A stretch of DNA of 64,000 bases, from assembly GCF_008297975.1 (NCBI RefSeq), contig NZ_VLNY01000004.1, positions 124,001-188,000 of the forward strand, written 5' to 3'. The notes beneath the pieces are model-generated. The model was not told where the DNA came from and did no database searches. It worked only from the letters and a program-made list of their open reading frames with translations. Below are positions 39,593 through 48,296 of this stretch, piece by piece (positions within the stretch are counted from its first letter, which is position 1; each line of letters opens with the position of its first letter). Made by a program: the position numbers and the translations under genes. The DNA is from Antrihabitans cavernicola (GTDB lineage: Bacteria > Actinomycetota > Actinomycetes > Mycobacteriales > Mycobacteriaceae).

Positions 39593-39803
39593 TTGACCCT
39601 TGTGGTTGCCTTCCCGTAACCTTGACCAGTCGCTACCCGGCGATATCGCTTTGCCGCGCCCGTCAGGGCCGTGCCTTTCGAGGCGCTGCGCGAGCATGCC
39701 GGAGGTAGCAACCACACCAGACCAGTCGCGCGACAGCTGTTGCGCGAGCAGCTCGAACAATGCGTTCGATAAAGCAGTGACGTGAAAGAAGGGCAGCCCT
39801 CCG
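39593..39803 (+). promoter_or_regulatory. Promoter and leader of rplU-rpmA
   Basis: TTGACC (39593-39598) and TAACCT (39617-39622) are 18 bp apart, a strong housekeeping promoter 52 bp after rne. The predicted leader is about 175 nt. It contains a TCGCGC/GCGCGA stem with a GACAGCTGTT loop, and could hold an L21-type autoregulatory structure. I cannot confirm a named leader motif. Confidence 0.6.
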
Positions 39804-40115
39804 ATGGCAACGTACGCGATCGTCAAGACCGGCGGAAAGCAGTACAAGGTCGCCGTCGGTGACCTCGTCAAGGTCGAGAAGATCGAGGGAGCGCCCGGAA
39901 CGGCCGTTTCGCTCGAGACCGTTCTCCTTGTCGACGGCGCCGAGCTGACCACCGACGCCGCCAAGCTGGCCAAGGTCTCGGTCACCGGCGAGGTTGTCGA
40001 GCAGACCAAGGGCCCGAAGATCAAGATCCACAAGTTCAAGAACAAGACCGGCTACCACAAGCGCCAGGGGCACCGTCAAAAGCTGACGGTTCTCAAGGTC
40101 ACGGGTATCAAGTAA
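39804..40115 (+). CDS. rplU: 50S ribosomal protein L21
   Basis: A 103-residue L21. The N-terminus [16 protein letters not shown] and the C-terminal [19 protein letters not shown] are family signatures. A GGGCAG purine tract lies upstream. It binds 23S rRNA. rpmA follows 33 bp later in the conserved rplU-rpmA operon. Confidence 0.98.
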   Translation: MATYAIVKTGGKQYKVAVGDLVKVEKIEGAPGTAVSLETVLLVDGAELTTDAAKLAKVSVTGEVVEQTKGPKIKIHKFKNKTGYHKRQGHRQKLTVLKVTGIK

Positions 40116-40148
40116 CTCGAGCTCTACTGATCCTGGAGGGTCGAAGAC

Positions 40149-40415
40149 ATGGCACATAAGAAGGGCGCATCCAGCTCGCGGAACGGTCGCGACTCGAATT
40201 CTCAGCGACTCGGCGTGAAGCGTTTCGGCGGCCAGGCCGTCAGCGCAGGCGAGATCCTGGTTCGCCAGCGCGGCACGCACTTCCACCCGGGCGTGAACGT
40301 CGGCCGCGGCGGCGACGACACCCTGTTCGCACTCGCCACCGGCGCAGTCGAGTTCGGCAGTAAGCGCGGCCGCAAAACTGTCAACATCGTTGTCACGGAG
40401 CCGACGCAGGCCTGA
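40149..40415 (+). CDS. rpmA: 50S ribosomal protein L27
   Basis: An 88-residue L27. It starts [19 protein letters not shown] without the cleavable N-terminal extension of Firmicutes, so the N-terminus can reach the peptidyl-transferase centre directly. [20 protein letters not shown] is the family core. GGAGGG lies about 9 nt before the ATG. It is followed by a canonical intrinsic terminator. Confidence 0.98.
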   Translation: MAHKKGASSSRNGRDSNSQRLGVKRFGGQAVSAGEILVRQRGTHFHPGVNVGRGGDDTLFALATGAVEFGSKRGRKTVNIVVTEPTQA

Positions 40416-40447
40416 GGCTGCTGCGTTCGAAGCTCCAGGTTCTTGCG

Positions 40448-40496
40448 AACAGGGGCGGGCCAGGGTCATGTACCCGCCCGCCCCTGTTTTGTTTTT
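40448..40496 (+). terminator. Canonical intrinsic terminator between rpmA and obg
   Basis: AACAGGGGCGGGC (40448-40460) pairs perfectly with GCCCGCCCCTGTT (40476-40488). An inner GGGT/ACCC stem (40463-40466 / 40472-40475) extends the helix. The tail TTTTGTTTTT follows directly. This is the clearest rho-independent terminator in the window. Confidence 0.93.
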
Positions 40497-40544
40497 CACC
40501 CCAACCACCCATCCCGCAGCATCGACCCGAGGAGGATCGGTTCC

Positions 40545-42008
40545 ATGTCCCGATTCATCGACCGAGTGGTGCTGCATGTCAGCGCCGGTAAAGGTGGCAA
40601 CGGCTGTTCATCCGTGCACCGCGAGAAGTTCAAGCCGCTCGGTGGTCCCGACGGCGGCAACGGTGGTCGTGGCGGCGACGTCGTACTGGTCGTCGATGCC
40701 AACGTGCACACGCTGTTGGACTTTCACTTTCACCCACATGCCAAGGCCAGCAACGGCACCCAGGGAATGGGTAGCAACCGCGACGGCGCGCAGGGCGAGG
40801 ATCTGATCCTCAAGGTCCCCGACGGCACGATGGTGTTGGACAAGAACGGCCGGATTCTGGTGGACCTCGTCGGCGAGGGCACCCGGTTCGAGGCGGCCGC
40901 GGGTGGTCGTGGTGGTTTGGGCAACGCCGCGTTGGCCTCGCGTGCGCGCAAGGCGCCCGGCTTCGCGCTGCTCGGTGAAGACGGTATCGAGCAGGATCTG
41001 GTTCTCGAACTCAAATCCGTTGCCGACGTAGGACTTGTCGGCTTTCCGTCGGCGGGCAAGTCGTCGCTGGTCTCCGTGCTGTCCGCCGCGAAGCCGAAGA
41101 TCGCCGACTACCCGTTCACTACACTCGTCCCCAACCTCGGCGTGGTCTCCAGCGGTGACACGACATTCACCGTTGCCGATGTCCCAGGACTGATTCCCGG
41201 TGCCAGCGAAGGCCGAGGCCTCGGCCTCGACTTCCTTCGGCACCTGGAACGCTGCGCCGTGCTGGCACACGTGGTCGACTGTGCGACTTTGGATCCCGGC
41301 CGTGATCCGATCTCCGACGTCGACGCGTTGGAGGCCGAACTGGCCGCGTACAAGCCTGCGCTGTCGGCCGACAGCAATCTCGGCGACCTGGCCGATCGGC
41401 CTCGCATCGTCGTCCTGAACAAGGTGGATGTGCCGGAGGCGCTGGAACTGGCGGAGATGGTCACCGCCGATTTCGAGGCGCGCGGCTGGCAGGTGTTCGC
41501 GATCTCGGCTGTCAGTCGGGAAGGCTTGCGGCCGTTGACCTTCGCGCTGGCGAAGCTGGTCGAAGACTACCGTCTCGCACATCCGAAGGCCGCGCCGAAG
41601 CGCCCGGTGATTCGCCCGATCGCGAAGAACGAATCCACGTTCACCGTCGTTGCGGATCCCGAGGTTCCCGGCGGGTTCATCGTGGAGGGCACTCGACCGG
41701 AGCGGTGGGTTGCGCAGACTCAGTTCGACAACGACGAGGCCGTGGGCTACCTCGCAGATCGCCTGGCTCGTTTGGGCGTCGAGGATGCGTTGGTGAAACA
41801 GGGTGCCGAACCCGGCGCGTCGGTCACCATCGGCAGAGTCACCTTCGACTGGGAACCGCAGACACCGGCCGGTGTCGAGATGGTGCGGACCGGCCGCGGC
41901 ACGGACGCGCGCATCGATCAGGTCGATCGCATCGGAGCCGAAGAACGCAAGCATGCGCACAGGGTGCGCCGTGGTCTGGAATCGGGCGATGGCAGCGACG
42001 ACTTCTGA
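40545..42008 (+). CDS. obg: Obg-family ribosome-assembly GTPase
   Basis: A 487-residue Obg/CgtA GTPase. The glycine-rich Obg fold is at the N-terminus ([17 protein letters not shown]). G1 GFPSAGKSS is near 166-174, G3 [10 protein letters not shown] and G4 NKVD follow, and an OCT domain lies at the C-terminus. It acts in late 50S assembly and stress control. GAGGAGG lies about 9 nt before the ATG; an in-frame upstream extension crosses the terminator and is rejected. Its last 20 bp overlap proB. Confidence 0.96.
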   Translation: MSRFIDRVVLHVSAGKGGNGCSSVHREKFKPLGGPDGGNGGRGGDVVLVVDANVHTLLDFHFHPHAKASNGTQGMGSNRDGAQGEDLILKVPDGTMVLDKNGRILVDLVGEGTRFEAAAGGRGGLGNAALASRARKAPGFALLGEDGIEQDLVLELKSVADVGLVGFPSAGKSSLVSVLSAAKPKIADYPFTTLVPNLGVVSSGDTTFTVADVPGLIPGASEGRGLGLDFLRHLERCAVLAHVVDCATLDPGRDPISDVDALEAELAAYKPALSADSNLGDLADRPRIVVLNKVDVPEALELAEMVTADFEARGWQVFAISAVSREGLRPLTFALAKLVEDYRLAHPKAAPKRPVIRPIAKNESTFTVVADPEVPGGFIVEGTRPERWVAQTQFDNDEAVGYLADRLARLGVEDALVKQGAEPGASVTIGRVTFDWEPQTPAGVEMVRTGRGTDARIDQVDRIGAEERKHAHRVRRGLESGDGSDDF

Positions 42009-43122
42009 CGTCGGGGGATCGGGTAGTTCTGCACGCCAAGCGATTTCGACTGCCCGCCGAGTAGTTGTCAAGATCGGGTCGTCTGCCCTGACCAGCTTGG
42101 CAGGCGGTCTCGACACCGGCAGGCTCGATCTGCTCGCCGATGCGATCGAAGAGCGGATGCGCGCGGGCTCGGACGTGGTGGTCGTATCGTCCGGCGCGAT
42201 CGGTGCGGGTATCGCCCCGCTGGGCCTGACCAAACGACCCACCGACCTCGCCACGAAACAGGCTGCCGCGAGCGTGGGCCAATTAGCGCTGGCGCACGCG
42301 TGGGGGACGTCGTTCGGCCGATATCAGCGCACCGTCGGGCAGGTGCTGCTGAGTCCGGACGATTTCGCGCGCCGTGCGCATCACCGCAATGCGCAGCGCA
42401 CGCTGGACCGACTGCGGTCGCTCGGTGCGGTCGCGGTGGTGAACGAGAACGACACCGTGGCAACGGCGGAGATCCGTTTCGGTGACAACGATCGACTGGC
42501 GGCGCTTGTCGCTCATCTGGTGGGCGCCGACGCGCTGGTGTTGCTCTCCGACGTGGACGGGCTCTACGACGGTGATCCCCGCAAGGGCGGCGCCGCGTTC
42601 ATTCCCGAAGTGCGCACGTCCGAAGATCTGGACGGCGTGATCGCAGGTACGGGCGGGGTGCTCGGCACCGGCGGCATGGCGTCGAAGCTCGCCGCGGCCC
42701 GCCTCGCGGCCGACGCCGGCGTACCTGTGCTACTGGCGGCGGCGTCGGATGCTGCTGCGGCTCTCGGCGAAGGAACGGTGGGCACGGCATTCGCGGCGCG
42801 TCCGGAGCGACTGTCGGCGCGCAAATTCTGGGTCCGTCATGCGGCGGACGCGCGCGGTTCGGTTCGACTGGACTCGGGTGCGGTTCGGGCCGTGTCGCAG
42901 CGGCGCAGTTCGCTTCTCGCGGCGGGTATCACAGCGACCGAGGGCCGCTTCTACGGCGGCGACGTGATCGCGCTGACCGGGCCCGACGGTACGGTGGTCG
43001 CACGCGGGATCGTCGCCTACGACAGCACGGAGCTCGACGGCATGCTCGGCCGATCGACCGGCGAGCTGGCCGCGGAACTCCAGCGCCCCGTCGTCCACGC
43101 GGACGATCTGGTTCGCCTCTGA
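41989..43122 (+). CDS. proB: Glutamate 5-kinase
   Basis: A 377-residue enzyme. The amino-acid-kinase domain includes [10 protein letters not shown] near 24-33, VSSGAIGAG near 66-74, and [19 protein letters not shown]-terminal PUA domain follows ([15 protein letters not shown] ... [12 protein letters not shown]). It phosphorylates glutamate in the first step of proline synthesis; ProA at 53455 does the second step but lies elsewhere in the window. The ATG at 41989 overlaps obg by 20 bp; this is the usual obg-proB arrangement. Confidence 0.95.
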   Translation: MAATTSDVGGSGSSARQAISTARRVVVKIGSSALTSLAGGLDTGRLDLLADAIEERMRAGSDVVVVSSGAIGAGIAPLGLTKRPTDLATKQAAASVGQLALAHAWGTSFGRYQRTVGQVLLSPDDFARRAHHRNAQRTLDRLRSLGAVAVVNENDTVATAEIRFGDNDRLAALVAHLVGADALVLLSDVDGLYDGDPRKGGAAFIPEVRTSEDLDGVIAGTGGVLGTGGMASKLAAARLAADAGVPVLLAAASDAAAALGEGTVGTAFAARPERLSARKFWVRHAADARGSVRLDSGAVRAVSQRRSSLLAAGITATEGRFYGGDVIALTGPDGTVVARGIVAYDSTELDGMLGRSTGELAAELQRPVVHADDLVRL

Positions 43123-43218
43123 CCTGGATTGCCTCTGAAATGGGGTTTTCCTTCTTCTTTGCGTAGCCATTGCCTGAATTTAGGGTGCGCTCCCACATCT
43201 CCCAGGATTATCTTTCGA

Positions 43219-43230
43219 TACGGGTCCGTA
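43219..43230. promoter_or_regulatory. Candidate operator before the MFS exporter
   Basis: TACGGGTCCGTA is a 12-bp perfect palindrome 37 bp before the exporter start. The cotranscribed TetR protein at 44955 is the obvious candidate ligand. The palindrome is short, so this is tentative. Confidence 0.35.
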
Positions 43231-43266
43231 GCGTAATTCGCGCAGGCGGTGCGAAGGGGAGTCGGC

Positions 43267-44958
43267 ATGGACAGCGAAACCATTCAGCGGCGGCGGTGGC
43301 TGATTCTCGGTGTGATGGTGATCTGCCTATTGGTGGTGATCCTCGACAACACCATCCTCAACGTCGCGCTACGAACGATTCAGGACGATCTCACCGCGTC
43401 GCAGAGCGAAATGCAGTGGGCGGTAGACAGTTACGCTCTGGTGTTCGCCGGCCTGCTGATCGTCTGGGGCGTGACAGGTGACCGCGTCGGACGCAAACGC
43501 ATCCTGCTGCTCGGCATGGTGCTCTTCGGCGTCACCTCGGCGCTGTGCTCGTTCGCAACGTCACCCACTGAACTGATCGTGTACCGCGCTCTGATGGGTA
43601 TCGGTGCGGCTGCCGTTCAGCCGCAGACACTTTCGGTGATCCAGAACGTCTTCGAGCCCGCGGAACGCCCCAAGGCCATCGGCATCTGGGCAGCCTTCTC
43701 CGGCCTCGCGATCGCCGTCGGGCCGATCGCGGGTGGAGCGCTGATCAAGTTCTTCTGGTGGGGTTCGGTTTTCCTGGTCAACGTCCCGATCGTGATCGTC
43801 GGCATCGCGCTGATCGTGGTGCTGGTGCCGGAATCGCAGGATCCGAATCCCGGCAAGTTCGACCCGCTCGGCACCGTCCTGTCGATCATCGCCCTCGTCG
43901 TGCTGGTCTACGGAATCATCCAGGGCGGCAACACCAACGACTGGTTGCGCTGGAACACCCTCGGCGCCATCGTGGTCGGTGCGGTGCTGCTTGCGCTGTT
44001 CGTCTATCTCGAGGCCAAGAGCTCGCATCCGACGATCGACGTGTCGTTGTTCAAGAACCGGGAATTCAGTGCGGGCACCATTTCCATTGCGCTAGTGTTC
44101 TTCTCACTGATGGGCGCGACGTTCTACCTTGCCTATTATCTGCAGGCCATTCGTGGCTACACACCGCTGACGGCAGGCGTCGCGCTGATCGCCGTCGCTG
44201 CCGGTGTGATGATCATGGCCAGTCGCGCTGCCGGCCTGGCGGCCAAGTTCGGACCCAAGGTTGTTGCAGGAACCGGCCTCAGTTTGTTCGCGCTGTCGAT
44301 GTTGTCTTACGCATTGGTCACCGCAACGACGCCGCAGTGGATCATCGAGATCCAGATGTTCACGCTGGGCTCGGGGATGGGGTTGACCATGACGCCGGCC
44401 ACCAACGCGATCATGGGCGCTGTTCCTCGCGAGAAGGCTGGCGCAGGATCGGCTGTGAACAACACCGTTCGACAGGTGGCGGGCGCTCTCGGTGTCGCCA
44501 TCCTGGGATCGCTGCTCGCAGTATCGTTCCGTGGACACCTCGGCGTCGACACGCCCGCGCAGCTGGCTGCTCGGCTCGACCAGCCCGCAGCCATCGTCTC
44601 GACCTTGCCCGAGAGCGTTCGGGTGACGCCGCATGTCACCGACGACGCGAGCGAATCCATCGGCGGTGCACTGAGTTTCGCAGGCCAAGCGGGTGCGGCT
44701 CTGCAGCAACGTGGAGAGCTGCCGCAAGCTCGACAGCTGCCGCCCGCGGTCATCGCGGCCCAGGAGAAGCAGGCGCGATCGTCGATCGAGGCATTCGTCG
44801 CGCAATCGAAAGATGCGTTCATCCACGGCATGCACGTCTCGTCGTTGGCGGCAGCGGCGAGTGCGGCACTCGGAGCGGTGGCGGCATTCACGTTGCTGCC
44901 CGGGCGTCGTCGGGAAGAGGAGTCGGATTCGGGCGAATTGGCCGCGGAGCTGGTGTGA
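43267..44958 (+). CDS. MFS drug:H+ antiporter, DHA2 (14-TM, EmrB/QacA-like)
   Basis: A 563-residue MFS transporter. Motif A-like GDRVGRKRILLLG lies near 76-88. The first helix motif LDNTILNVAL near 27-36 matches the DHA2 signature (LD-TIVNVAL). Around 14 hydrophobic segments are visible, and an extra periplasmic or loop region lies near residues 425-510. AAGGGGAG lies 6 nt before the ATG at 43267. It overlaps the downstream tetR by 4 bp. Export of toxic organic compounds is the likely role; substrates are unknown. Confidence 0.92.
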   Translation: MDSETIQRRRWLILGVMVICLLVVILDNTILNVALRTIQDDLTASQSEMQWAVDSYALVFAGLLIVWGVTGDRVGRKRILLLGMVLFGVTSALCSFATSPTELIVYRALMGIGAAAVQPQTLSVIQNVFEPAERPKAIGIWAAFSGLAIAVGPIAGGALIKFFWWGSVFLVNVPIVIVGIALIVVLVPESQDPNPGKFDPLGTVLSIIALVVLVYGIIQGGNTNDWLRWNTLGAIVVGAVLLALFVYLEAKSSHPTIDVSLFKNREFSAGTISIALVFFSLMGATFYLAYYLQAIRGYTPLTAGVALIAVAAGVMIMASRAAGLAAKFGPKVVAGTGLSLFALSMLSYALVTATTPQWIIEIQMFTLGSGMGLTMTPATNAIMGAVPREKAGAGSAVNNTVRQVAGALGVAILGSLLAVSFRGHLGVDTPAQLAARLDQPAAIVSTLPESVRVTPHVTDDASESIGGALSFAGQAGAALQQRGELPQARQLPPAVIAAQEKQARSSIEAFVAQSKDAFIHGMHVSSLAAAASAALGAVAAFTLLPGRRREEESDSGELAAELV

Positions 44959-45536
44959 GTCCGCGCGGTCGACCGCGCGATGCCGGGGTGGACCGGCAGG
45001 TGTTGTCGGCGACCCTCGACCTCTTGGCAGAACGGGGTCGGCACGGAGCAGGCATCCAAGCGGTTGCCGCACGGTCGGGTGTCGCGAAATCGACCATCTA
45101 TCGCCGGTGGTCCTCGCGCGACGAGCTGATCGTCGATGCGCTGGCCGAGCTCTTCGCGGTTGGGGAGACGACGCTGCCCGACGACCCGCGCGCGCAGCTG
45201 CGAGTTGCTCTGCGCCAGCTGCACGAGCAATGGTCCGACGATCGGTTTCGGCGCATCATGCGGCGCGTCGCCGCCGACGGCAGCGAGGCACCCGGCGAGT
45301 ACCGCCGCTTTCGCGATCAGCTGGTGTCGCGACGGCGCACGTTGCTGTTGGAAATACTCGGTCGATGTGTCGCGGCTGGGTTGATCCGCGCCGAGACGGA
45401 CCTGGGGTGGGCGGCGGACCTCCTTGTTGCACCGGTGATCGTGGCTGCGATGACCCATCGCAACGATGTCACCGACGAACAGCTCGACTTCAGTCTCGAG
45501 ACCGTGTTGTCCGGGCTGGCGCCGCCAAGGCTGTGA
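44955..45536 (+). CDS. TetR-family regulator of the MFS exporter
   Basis: A 193-residue TetR protein. The HTH is GIQAVAARSGVAKSTIYRRW near 31-50. The C-terminal domain is the TetR_C type (VAADGSEAPGEYRRFRDQLV). The GTG overlaps the exporter stop (GTGA), so it is expressed with the pump it probably represses. Its last 47 bp overlap the convergent sirtuin gene. Confidence 0.9.
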   Translation: MSPRGRPRDAGVDRQVLSATLDLLAERGRHGAGIQAVAARSGVAKSTIYRRWSSRDELIVDALAELFAVGETTLPDDPRAQLRVALRQLHEQWSDDRFRRIMRRVAADGSEAPGEYRRFRDQLVSRRRTLLLEILGRCVAAGLIRAETDLGWAADLLVAPVIVAAMTHRNDVTDEQLDFSLETVLSGLAPPRL

Positions 45537-46386
45537 GCACATCCGAGCAGCCCGCGTCGAGCTTGAGCGAGGCGAACTCGTCGCCCCTTGTCCGGCCTCG
45601 ATTGACGATGGCGATCGGGATTGCCAGCTTCGCGGCCCGACGCACGAAACGCAGGCCGGACATCACGGTCAGCGACGATCCGGCCACCAGCACCGCGTCG
45701 CATTGCTCCACCAATTCGAATGCGGCGGCGACCCGTTCAGGCGGCACACTCTCGCCGAAGTAGACGATGTCGGGCTTGAGAATGCCGTCACAGTGTTCGC
45801 AGCCGACCATCCGGAAGTGTTCGGTGCTGGAGATGATCGCGTCGGCATCGGGTGCGATCTCGACAGACGTTGCGGCGGCGACAGTTTCGGCAAAACCAGG
45901 ATTGAGCCGATCGAGGCGCTCGGCCAGGGCGTAGCGCGATACCCGGCGGCCACAGCTCAGGCATGCGACACGAGCGTAGGTACCGTGCAGATCGATCACC
46001 TGGCGGCTGCCGGCCTTGGTGTGCAGGAGATCGACGTTCTGTGTGATCACGGCGCGCACCGACCCAGCGCGTTCGAGGCCGGCGAGGGCGCGATGGCCGG
46101 CGTTCGGCATGGCCGCATCCATGTGCCGCCACCCGACGTGGTTACGCGCCCAGTAGTGCCGACGAAAGTCGGGATCGCCGATGAACTGCTGGAAGGTCAT
46201 CGGTGTTCGCGGCGGCGATTTCGGTCCTCGGTAGTCGGGGATTCCCGAGTCCGTCGACATGCCCGCGCCGGTGATCACCAGGGTCCGGCGGTTGTCGAGC
46301 AGTTCCCGAAGGCGCTCGATGCCGTCGTGCGGTCTGTCGCGAATGTTCAATCCGGAGCCACTCGCGCGAGATGAAGATCGGTCCAT
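45490..46386 (-). CDS. Sir2-family NAD-dependent protein deacylase (sirtuin)
   Basis: A 298-residue sirtuin. The NAD-binding GAGMSTDSGIPDYRG is at residues 40-54, QNVDLLH is at 116-122, and the catalytic base is H134 in LHGTY. The zinc cysteines are C142/C145 and C196/C199. It removes acyl groups from lysines using NAD. The ATG at 46386 overlaps, on opposite strands, the ATG of the divergent VOC gene by two bases, which is unusual; a TTG at 46350 is an alternative start. The 3' end overlaps the convergent tetR by 47 bp. Confidence 0.92.
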   Translation of the reverse strand: MDRSSSRASGSGLNIRDRPHDGIERLRELLDNRRTLVITGAGMSTDSGIPDYRGPKSPPRTPMTFQQFIGDPDFRRHYWARNHVGWRHMDAAMPNAGHRALAGLERAGSVRAVITQNVDLLHTKAGSRQVIDLHGTYARVACLSCGRRVSRYALAERLDRLNPGFAETVAAATSVEIAPDADAIISSTEHFRMVGCEHCDGILKPDIVYFGESVPPERVAAAFELVEQCDAVLVAGSSLTVMSGLRFVRRAAKLAIPIAIVNRGRTRGDEFASLKLDAGCSDVLTALAAPARTTRSRD

Positions 46387-46879
46387 GACAAACACACCTT
46401 CCGTCTCCTCTCCAGTGAACCCCATCCCCGCCGGGTACCGCACCCTCACACCGTTTCTTGCCGTGTCCGACGGTGCTGCGGCCATCGACTTCTACCAGCG
46501 CGGCCTCGGTGCCGAAGTGGTGGATCGCATGGATGCGCCCGACGGCGCGGTCATGCACGCGGAGTTGCGGATCGGCGACTCCATGCTCCAGATGTCGAAC
46601 GAGATGCCTGATTTCGGAATCAAGGCACCGGACGCGGGTTGGGTGCATTCCTCGGTGGTGGTCTACGTGGCGGACACCGACGCCTTCGTCGATCGCGCCG
46701 TCCAGGCGGGCGCCACCCTCGTTGTCCCGGTCTCGGACACCTTTTCCGGCGATCGTCACGGAGTGCTGATCGACCCCTTCGGCCACCGATGGGCGGTCTG
46801 CACCAAGATCGAGGACGTCCCCAGTGCCGAGGTTGCTCGACGCGCGCAGGAGCTGTTCTTTCCCGCGTCGGCTCAGTAG
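46385..46879 (+). CDS. VOC-superfamily (PhnB/glyoxalase-like) protein
   Basis: A 164-residue protein with two VOC modules: RTLTPFLAVSDGAAAIDFY near 19-37 and the closing DTFSGDRHGVLIDPFGHRW near 118-137, the PhnB-like signature. Metal-binding residues are not all evident. Enzymes of this fold act on glyoxals, catechols or antibiotics; a specific activity cannot be named. The ATG at 46385 overlaps the divergent sirtuin start. A GTG at 46415 is a possible shorter start. Its stop overlaps the convergent dehydrogenase by 7 bp. Confidence 0.82.
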   Translation: MTNTPSVSSPVNPIPAGYRTLTPFLAVSDGAAAIDFYQRGLGAEVVDRMDAPDGAVMHAELRIGDSMLQMSNEMPDFGIKAPDAGWVHSSVVVYVADTDAFVDRAVQAGATLVVPVSDTFSGDRHGVLIDPFGHRWAVCTKIEDVPSAEVARRAQELFFPASAQ

Positions 46880-47808
46880 CCCGACACCGGGTCGACGGAC
46901 GCGATCAGTTCTTCGCCCGCAGCGAAGCGCGCGACATTGTCGCGGACTCGCTCTGCATAGGCGGTGAGCCGATGCTGGGGCGGGTTGGAATCGTGCGGCG
47001 TGACGATCGCGTTGGGCAGCGACCACAGTGGGTGTCCGTCGGGCAGCGGTTCCGGCTCCGTGACATCGAGTCCCACGCCGCCGATCGTGCCGTCGGTGAG
47101 TGCTTCGACCAGGGCATCGGTGTCGATCAGGCTGCCGCGCGCGATGTTGATCACCCACGACGTCGGCTTCAGCTTCGCCAACTCTTCCTTGCCGACAAGA
47201 TGTTTGGTGGCGGGCGTTGCAGGTGCGCCGATGATCACGTGATGGACCTCGGCCCACACATCCGCCAACTGGCTCACCGGATACGTATGCACAGCGCCAG
47301 GAACCGGGCAACCGGATCGATTGACGGCAACCACATGAGCACCCAATGCCGCGAGCATGGGGATCATGGCGCGACCGATTCCGCCCGCGCCCACGATTGC
47401 GACGGTGGCGCCACGCAGTGTCCCGACCGTCGGTGCCAACTCCTGCTGTCGCCATGTGGTGGCGAGGAGGTGCTGGGGGAGCGAGCGGACACCGGCGAGC
47501 AGCAACGCGACCGCGTGCTCGGCGACGCTCGGCGCGAAAGCGCCTGCGGCGGAGGTGAAATGGACGTTCGGATTGCGTTCGATGACTCCGGAGGTGAACC
47601 AGTCTTCGATGCCCGCGGCAGGCAGTTGCACCCATTCGATGCCGTCGGGTAGCTGATCGGGAAAGGTGTCCGATCCACTGTTCCAGACGAGGGCGCGTGC
47701 CGACTCCAACGGGACGGTTGCGCCGCCACCGGCAACGACGGCATCGACGAGGCGCGCATCGTCATCGGGATGGACGGCGATCGATGGCGACGGACGGTCG
47801 TCGGACAA
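46873..47808 (-). CDS. D-isomer-specific 2-hydroxyacid dehydrogenase family protein
   Basis: A 311-residue NAD-dependent dehydrogenase. The dinucleotide motif GAGGIG is near 142-147. The family arginine lies in NIARGSLIDTDAL, the glutamate in DVTEPEPLP, and the histidine in TPHDSNP. The start is TTG at 47808, decided by GGAGG 6 nt upstream. It lies downstream of ectABC on the same strand, but a strong hairpin (47830-47860) separates them. The substrate is unknown (phosphoglycerate, glyoxylate and lactate enzymes share the fold). Confidence 0.88.
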   Translation of the reverse strand: MSDDRPSPSIAVHPDDDARLVDAVVAGGGATVPLESARALVWNSGSDTFPDQLPDGIEWVQLPAAGIEDWFTSGVIERNPNVHFTSAAGAFAPSVAEHAVALLLAGVRSLPQHLLATTWRQQELAPTVGTLRGATVAIVGAGGIGRAMIPMLAALGAHVVAVNRSGCPVPGAVHTYPVSQLADVWAEVHHVIIGAPATPATKHLVGKEELAKLKPTSWVINIARGSLIDTDALVEALTDGTIGGVGLDVTEPEPLPDGHPLWSLPNAIVTPHDSNPPQHRLTAYAERVRDNVARFAAGEELIASVDPVSGY

Positions 47809-47829
47809 GGTGAACCTCCAGTGCGACCA

Positions 47830-47860
47830 GAACCGGGCCGCCGATATGGCGGCCCGGTTC
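47830..47860 (-). terminator. Terminator of the ectABC operon
   Basis: A perfect 13-bp GC-rich stem (47830-47842 / 47848-47860) with a GATAT loop lies 26 nt beyond the ectC stop. Confidence 0.85.
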
Positions 47861-47886
47861 GATCAGAGCTCGGTTGTCACACGATC

Positions 47887-48285
47887 CTAGGCAGGCTCTT
47901 CGATGAGGGGGTAGACCCCGTTCTCGTCGTGCACCTCACGGCCGGTGACCGGCGGATTGAACACGCAGAGCATGACCATCTCGGTGCGCGGCTCGACGCG
48001 GTGCCGCTCGTGCCCGTTGAGCAGGTACATGCTGCCCGGTCCCAGTTCGTAGACCGTGTCGTTGTCCAGGTCGGTCAGCGTGCCCTCGCCCTTGGTCAAC
48101 CACACGGCTTCGATGTGGTTGGCGTAGTGGAAATTGTTGACCGAACCGGCCTTGATGGTGGTCTCGTGGAACGAGAAGCCGACCTTGTCGCCGCCGAGCA
48201 CGATCCGCTTGCTGCGCCAGTTGCCGTCTTCGCTCGTGATGTCACGCTCGGTGTCGGTGATTTCCGCTGTCGTACGAACAATCAT
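47887..48285 (-). CDS. ectC: L-ectoine synthase EctC
   Basis: A 132-residue cupin of normal EctC length. The N-terminus MIVRTTAEITDTERDI and the core SFHETTIKAGSVNNFHYANH carry the family signature, with metal and substrate residues in the cupin motifs (WLTKGEGTL, LNGHERHRV). It closes N-gamma-acetyl-diaminobutyrate to ectoine. It lies 11 bp after ectB. No ectoine hydroxylase gene (ectD) follows in this window. Confidence 0.97.
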   Translation of the reverse strand: MIVRTTAEITDTERDITSEDGNWRSKRIVLGGDKVGFSFHETTIKAGSVNNFHYANHIEAVWLTKGEGTLTDLDNDTVYELGPGSMYLLNGHERHRVEPRTEMVMLCVFNPPVTGREVHDENGVYPLIEEPA

Positions 48286-48296
48286 GGAGAATCCTT

